Positions 59,867 through 64,000 of a stretch of 64,000 bases of DNA are shown one piece after another. The position numbers were made by a program, and so were the translations under genes. The notes under the pieces were generated by a model. It had not been told where the DNA came from. It saw only the letters and a program-made list of their open reading frames with translations, and ran no database searches. The stretch covers positions 1-64,000 of the forward strand of contig QHXQ01000031.1 in NCBI GenBank assembly GCA_003223935.1, written 5' to 3'. The stretch comes from Acidobacteriota bacterium (lineage in GTDB: Bacteria; Acidobacteriota; Blastocatellia; Pyrinomonadales; Pyrinomonadaceae). Position 1 is the stretch's first letter; every line of letters starts with the position of its first letter.

Positions 59867-62800
59867 TTAACCCTCAAGCTGCTGGCTATTGAGATAGTAG
59901 TACATGCCCTTCTCTTCCATTAGACTGTAGTGATTGCCCAACTCAATGATCGCACCCTTGTCCATCACGACGATCAGATCGGCGTTGCGCACGGTCGAGA
60001 GCCGATGCGCGATGATGAAGGTGGTGCGGTCTTTGAGAATCTGATCGAGATTCTGTTGAATGGCGCGCTCGCTCTCTGTGTCGAGCGCGGAAGTCGCTTC
60101 GTCGAAGATCAGAATGCGCGGTTTCTTGAAGAGCGCGCGAGCAATCGCGATGCGTTGTTTTTGTCCACCTGAGAGACTCTGCCCGCGCTCGCCGATCTTC
60201 GTCTCATAGCCGAGCGGCAACTCCGAGATGAATTCGTGCGCGCCCGCAAGCATCGCCGCGCCGACCACCTGTTCGAGGCGCGCGTCCGGATCGCCAAACG
60301 CGATGTTCTCGCGGATCGTGCCGCTAAAGAGAAATATCTCCTGCGGCACGACGCCGACCTGTGCGCGTAGGCTGCTGATTGAGACCTGTTTGAGATCGTA
60401 GCCGTCAATGAAGATGCGCCCATCGTTCGGCTCGTGCAGGCGCAAGAGCATGTTGGCGAATGTGGACTTGCCCGAACCGCTCCGGCCGACAAGCGCGACC
60501 GTCTGACCGGGATAGATTTCAAGACTGATGTTTTGCAGCGCGTTCTTATCGGGCCGTGTCGGATAGCGGAACGTCACGTTCTCAAATTTGATGTGCCCAC
60601 GTATGCGCGGGATGCGGATGAGGCTGGACTTGGTTATGTCCTCTTCAGGCTTCGCGTCGAACACTTCGTTCAAGCGTTCGAGCGCGATGTTGATCTCTTG
60701 AAACTCGCGCCACAGATCAATCAGACTCAGGATCGGGCGCGTCACATTGCCGACGAGCAAGTTGAACGCGACGAGTTGCCCGACCGACAATTCGCCTTCG
60801 ATGACGAGATGCGCGCCGTACCAGAAGAGGATGACCGTGTTGAGCGTCTGCAAGATGTTGCCGATGGAATTCGCGGCCATGCCCGTGAGCGCCGCGCGAA
60901 ACTCGACGTTCAGCGATTTGACGATCAGGCCCTCGAGTTTCCAACGCACGCGCCGCTCGGTCGCCGTCGCCTTCACCGTGCCGACGCCCGTCACCGATTC
61001 GACCATGTGCGAGTCGGCTTCCGCCGCCTTTGTGAACGTCTCGCGGTACTGCCGCCGCAGGATCGGCGTCAAGCCCAACGTCAACGCCGCATAACCGGGC
61101 ATGAAGAGCAGCGCGACGAGCGTGAGCTTGACGTTGTAATAGAACATCAGCCAGAGATAGACGACGACCATCAGACAATCGAGCACGACTGAGAGCGCGC
61201 GCCCTGTGAGAAAAGCGCGGATGCGCGCGTTGTCGTTAAAGCGTTTGATGATGTCGCCAACCTTGCGCTCCTCGAAGTAGCGCATCGGCAGACTGAGGAT
61301 GTGGCGATAGAAGTCCACGATCATCTGCATGTCTATGCGCCGGGTCGTGTGGACCAACAAGTAATAGCGGAGCGCCGTGGTCGCCGTCTGAAAGACCGCG
61401 ACAAAGAGCATGCCGACAAGCAGCACATTCAACATCGCCGTGCTCTTATGGACGAGCACCTTGTCCACGATGACCTGCGTGAAGATGGGCGAGGCGAGGC
61501 CAAACAGTTGCAGCAAGAGCGAGGCGAGAAAGATTTCACCGAGCAGTCGGCGATATGGAATCAGGAGCGGCAGGAAACGCCCGAAGGTCGTCTTCGATTC
61601 TTCGACGCCTTCGAGTTTCACCGTCGGCGTCAGGAGCAACAGATAACCTGTCCAACCCTTTTCAAACTCCGCCCGCGACAGCCGCCGCCGCCCGATGCCC
61701 GGGTCGGCGACGATGACGTAATCCGGCGTCGCCTCGTAGAGCACGATGTAATGGTAGCCCTCCCAATGCGCGATGGCGGGCAGGTCCACTTTGAGCAAGT
61801 GATCGTAAGCGGCGCGGATGCCGCGCGCGTGAAAGCCCAGCCGCTCCGCGCCCTCGGCCACGCTGTAGAGCGTCGCGCCTTCGCGGCTCACATTGACTAG
61901 GTCGCGCAGCCGATTGATCGAGACGTGCTTGCGATAGTAGCGCAGAATCATCGCCATGCAGGCCGCGCCGCAGTCCATCTCCGAGAGTTGCAAGAGCGCG
62001 GGATAACGCCGTGCACGGCGCGGCTTGTAGCCGTTCCCCACTTCAGTTTCAGGCGCGGCGGGCAGTTCTTCGGTCGGCTGCGCTTCCACCTCCGCTTCGG
62101 GCGCGGCGGCGCTCACGGCCGCCTGACTGTAGCCCGCAGCCATGTTGACGATGGCCTCTTTGACCTTCGGCGCGGCGGCGATGATCCGGTCAAAATCCGC
62201 TTTCTCAAGCCGGAAGACAGACGCGCGTTCTTTGGCGATGATACTGGCGGCGCGCGGCTGGCCCGTGAGTAGTGCCAACTCGCCGAAGGCGTCGCCTTCG
62301 CGCAACTGCTTCAAGACCTTGTTGCCGGCGCTCTCTTTGACGACTTCGGCGCTGCCGCTCCGCAAGATGTAGAAAGCGTCGCCCGGTTCGCCTTCGCGGA
62401 TGATGTGCTCGCCCGGTTTGAATTCAAGCATGCGGAGTGCGCCGAGTAGATCGCGTATCTCTGTGGGCGTGAGCGGCGAGAGCACGGTGCAGAGTTTGAG
62501 GAAGTTGCGGATCGAAGTTTCGGAGATGTAGTTATTGAAATACTCTTGCAGGTCTGGGCGCTGGGTGAGCAGTCTTGTGAAATCATCTTTGCTCAGACGC
62601 AGCAAGGTCAAGTCGCTGGCGGCGCGCACGGTAAAGTGGCGGCGCGAATCTGTGAGCAGTCCTTGTTCGCCGAAGTAGTTGCCGCGCGAGAGCAGGCCGA
62701 CCGTGGTCTCCGTCCCATTGTTCGCGGCGACGACGCGCGCGCGCCCCGAATAGACCACGTAGAAAGCGTCGGCCAAATCGCCCGCGCGACAGACGGGTTG

Positions 62801-62929
62801 CCCCAGACTGTAATGCACCAGTTCGACGCGGTCTGCGACCGCCGATAGTTCTTCGTCCGAGAGGACAGAGAGCACCGAGGTGTCTTTTAGTAATCGTTTG
62901 AGTTCGGTTAAATCCACTTCAGCCGTCAC
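59867..62929 (-). CDS. C39 peptidase-ABC exporter with two cyclic-nucleotide-binding domains
   Basis: This 1,020-residue protein has four parts. Two cNMP-binding domains (about 10-130 and 145-260) carry GNYFGEQGLL and GDAFGELALLTGQPRAAS, the phosphate-binding cassettes. The C39 bacteriocin-processing peptidase has Cys 320 (SEMDCGAACMAM), His 393 (EGYHYIVLYE) and Asp 409 (VADPG). The ABC transmembrane domain and NBD follow, with GRSGSGKST, LSGGQKQRIAIARAL and ILIFDEATSALD. It would cut the leader at GG and export the peptide. Cyclic nucleotide control of export is possible. It is the first gene of the lanthipeptide run. Confidence 0.94.
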   Translation of the reverse strand: MTAEVDLTELKRLLKDTSVLSVLSDEELSAVADRVELVHYSLGQPVCRAGDLADAFYVVYSGRARVVAANNGTETTVGLLSRGNYFGEQGLLTDSRRHFTVRAASDLTLLRLSKDDFTRLLTQRPDLQEYFNNYISETSIRNFLKLCTVLSPLTPTEIRDLLGALRMLEFKPGEHIIREGEPGDAFYILRSGSAEVVKESAGNKVLKQLREGDAFGELALLTGQPRAASIIAKERASVFRLEKADFDRIIAAAPKVKEAIVNMAAGYSQAAVSAAAPEAEVEAQPTEELPAAPETEVGNGYKPRRARRYPALLQLSEMDCGAACMAMILRYYRKHVSINRLRDLVNVSREGATLYSVAEGAERLGFHARGIRAAYDHLLKVDLPAIAHWEGYHYIVLYEATPDYVIVADPGIGRRRLSRAEFEKGWTGYLLLLTPTVKLEGVEESKTTFGRFLPLLIPYRRLLGEIFLASLLLQLFGLASPIFTQVIVDKVLVHKSTAMLNVLLVGMLFVAVFQTATTALRYYLLVHTTRRIDMQMIVDFYRHILSLPMRYFEERKVGDIIKRFNDNARIRAFLTGRALSVVLDCLMVVVYLWLMFYYNVKLTLVALLFMPGYAALTLGLTPILRRQYRETFTKAAEADSHMVESVTGVGTVKATATERRVRWKLEGLIVKSLNVEFRAALTGMAANSIGNILQTLNTVILFWYGAHLVIEGELSVGQLVAFNLLVGNVTRPILSLIDLWREFQEINIALERLNEVFDAKPEEDITKSSLIRIPRIRGHIKFENVTFRYPTRPDKNALQNISLEIYPGQTVALVGRSGSGKSTFANMLLRLHEPNDGRIFIDGYDLKQVSISSLRAQVGVVPQEIFLFSGTIRENIAFGDPDARLEQVVGAAMLAGAHEFISELPLGYETKIGERGQSLSGGQKQRIAIARALFKKPRILIFDEATSALDTESERAIQQNLDQILKDRTTFIIAHRLSTVRNADLIVVMDKGAIIELGNHYSLMEEKGMYYYLNSQQLEG

Positions 62930-63267
62930 CTCCGCGCCGGGACGAAGCAGGCATGCGCGTGCAGGCTGTGTCGCTCAAGTAATAAGGCGCAGGATGAAAC
63001 GATACTCCCTCACATTGACGCTTCGGTCAGGAGTCAGCCAGCACAGACTGGTAAGGCGACCAGAATTAAGAAAGGGGCATGCTTTGGCCTTCATTCGGCC
63101 CCTTGCGCTTGTGGCGCAGATGGTAGCACTCACCCGCGCGCTAATCCAAATATTTTTCAACGGCACGGACTGGACTCGTGACAACCTCGCGCGAGTTTCG
63201 CATTGACCGCCGACTGGATGTAAGATCGTTTTTTGCGCGCCCGTCGGCGCGGGCAACGTGAAACCAC
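62930..63267. other. Non-coding gap upstream of the exporter
   Basis: No gene is seen. The gap holds the divergent promoter region of the exporter and the glutaredoxin-like gene. AAGGGGC (63077-63083) and GCCCCTT form a 7 bp inverted repeat with a loop of about 19 nt. A GC-rich palindromic stretch precedes the ATG at 63268. I see no clear sigma-70 motif. Confidence 0.4.
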
Positions 63268-63549
63268 ATGAGTGCAGACGAGCGCGAGCCTACGACCCGC
63301 AGGTCGGACGCGACAGAGCGTGTGCCGGTCACGCTCTACGTCGTGCCCGGCTGCCCTCTGTGCGCGCAGGCGCGTGCGTGGCTAAAGCAACACCGCGTCT
63401 CTTACGTCGAGCGCGATGTGGCGAACGACTTCGGCGCGTTGCGCACGATGTACCGCTTAACGCGGCAACCGCTCGTGCCGGTCTTCGAGCGCGCTGGGCG
63501 CGCGTTGGTCAGACCGAGCGCGCAAGAGTTGACTGAGTTTCTGCTTTGA
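63268..63549 (+). CDS. Glutaredoxin-like protein
   Basis: This 93-residue protein has the thioredoxin-fold signature VTLYVVPGCPLCAQARAWLKQH with the CPLC active site and the cis-Pro segment RQPLVPVFE. It would reduce disulfides or bind metal/ligand as NrdH-type proteins do. The N-terminal part (ADEREPTTRRSDATER) is an extra, unstructured extension. It is the first of a small plus-strand group with the 31-aa ORF and miaA. It diverges from the lanthipeptide exporter. Confidence 0.85.
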   Translation: MSADEREPTTRRSDATERVPVTLYVVPGCPLCAQARAWLKQHRVSYVERDVANDFGALRTMYRLTRQPLVPVFERAGRALVRPSAQELTEFLL

Positions 63550-63556
63550 GACCGTG

Positions 63557-63652
63557 ATGAGTTTCTCACGCAAACAACTTGCCGGCGCGCTGGCGCTGCT
63601 CGCCATCATCTGGCTCGTCATCATCTTGCGCTTGCTGTTGCAAAGCACGTGA
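63557..63652 (+). CDS. 31-residue single-pass membrane peptide
   Basis: The ATG at 63557 lies 7 bp after the glutaredoxin stop. It encodes MSFSRKQLAGALALLAIIWL then VIILRLLLQST, one transmembrane helix with a basic N-terminus. Its stop (TGA, 63650-63652) overlaps the GTG of miaA, so it is translationally coupled. The gene is short and of low confidence, but the tight packing favours it. Function unknown. Confidence 0.45.
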   Translation: MSFSRKQLAGALALLAIIWLVIILRLLLQST

Positions 63653-64000
63653 CGCCAAACCCGCCGCCACAGCGACCCATCATCGCCATCATGGGGCCGA
63701 CCGCGTCGGGGAAGAGCGCGCTCGGCATCGCGCTCGCGCTGCGCTTCAATGGCGAGATCATCAATTGCGACTCGGTGCAGGTCTATCGCGAGATCGAGAT
63801 CGCCACGGCCAAAGTGCCGCTTGCGGAACGACAGGGCGTGCCGCATCATCTGCTCGATTTCGTTCCGCCCTCAGTCAACTACACAGCCGGTCAATGGGCT
63901 GAAGACGCGCTCGCCAAGCTTGTAGAGATTGAAGCGCGCGAACGTTTGCCTTTGCTCGTCGGCGGCACAGGCTTTTATCTGCGCACCTTGCGCCAGCCGC
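63649..64000 (+). CDS. miaA: tRNA dimethylallyltransferase MiaA, partial
   Basis: The gene starts with a GTG at 63649 that overlaps the previous stop by 4 bp and runs off the window end, so only 117 residues are seen. It has the ATP-binding motif MGPTASGKSALGIALAL, INCDSVQVYREIEIATAKV, and GVPHHLLDFV with VGGTGFYLRTL. MiaA adds a dimethylallyl group to A37 of tRNAs that read U-starting codons. The remaining C-terminal part lies outside. Confidence 0.93.
   Translation, partial: MTPNPPPQRPIIAIMGPTASGKSALGIALALRFNGEIINCDSVQVYREIEIATAKVPLAERQGVPHHLLDFVPPSVNYTAGQWAEDALAKLVEIEARERLPLLVGGTGFYLRTLRQP

Noticed and set aside
1-64000. Long open frames antisense to GC-rich genes
   Set aside because: They follow from high third-position GC and lack start signals or domains; none was kept as a gene.

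Overview
The window reads as a chromosomal segment of a GC-rich Gram-negative bacterium, most likely an Acidobacteriota member of the Blastocatellia type. This is inferred from gene families and codon use, not from a marker search. Chromosomal genes include recA, a trp operon, hisA, rsmG, mobA, miaA and a class I lanthipeptide locus. The genome is interrupted by a 17 kb integrative element.

Region 1 (131-17283): an integrative element inserted in the 3' half of a tRNA-Phe(GAA) gene. A 44 bp direct repeat of the tRNA 3' end marks both ends, and a tyrosine integrase lies next to the intact tRNA. Short repeated TTGGCAGACCA units sit inside each end and look like integrase or excisionase arm sites. 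The element carries a type I restriction-modification operon (hsdR, a fused hsdM-hsdS, a HEPN-type protein and an unknown protein), a prim-pol/RepA-like replication protein, a small-terminase-like HTH protein, excisionase-like HTH proteins, a SWIM-finger protein, and a TPR-HTH-receiver regulator divergent from a small secreted peptide.

Region 2 (17313-20180): tRNA-Phe, a candidate structured small RNA behind a near-consensus promoter, an amidohydrolase of the MTA/SAH deaminase type, and recA.

Region 3 (20394-32570, minus strand): an exported PEP-synthase-like protein, a TPR lipoprotein, hisA, an SDR oxidoreductase, then trpE-G-D-C-F, a receiver-GGDEF protein, trpB and trpA. Many gaps between genes are filled by inverted repeats whose arms are tandem heptamers. 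The heptamer differs from gap to gap but is shared by the two arms of a gap.

Region 4 (32742-49578): rsmG, an S55 peptidase, mobA, a membrane-anchored alpha/beta-fold protein with an atypical nucleophile elbow, a GT39 glycosyltransferase, a Gfo/Idh/MocA oxidoreductase, a beta-lactamase-fold hydrolase, decayed secreted proteins and a SpoIID/SPOR protein.

Region 5 (49621-62929, minus strand): a lanthipeptide locus with an exporter (two cNMP domains, C39 peptidase, ABC), a Cys-rich protein, LanC, a 58-aa precursor, LanB, a 69-aa precursor, an HlyD protein, a PpiC-related protein and a second adaptor lipoprotein. LanB would dehydrate Ser/Thr, LanC would cyclise, and the C39 exporter would remove the leader and export the product. 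The window ends with a glutaredoxin-like gene, a 31-aa membrane ORF and the start of miaA.
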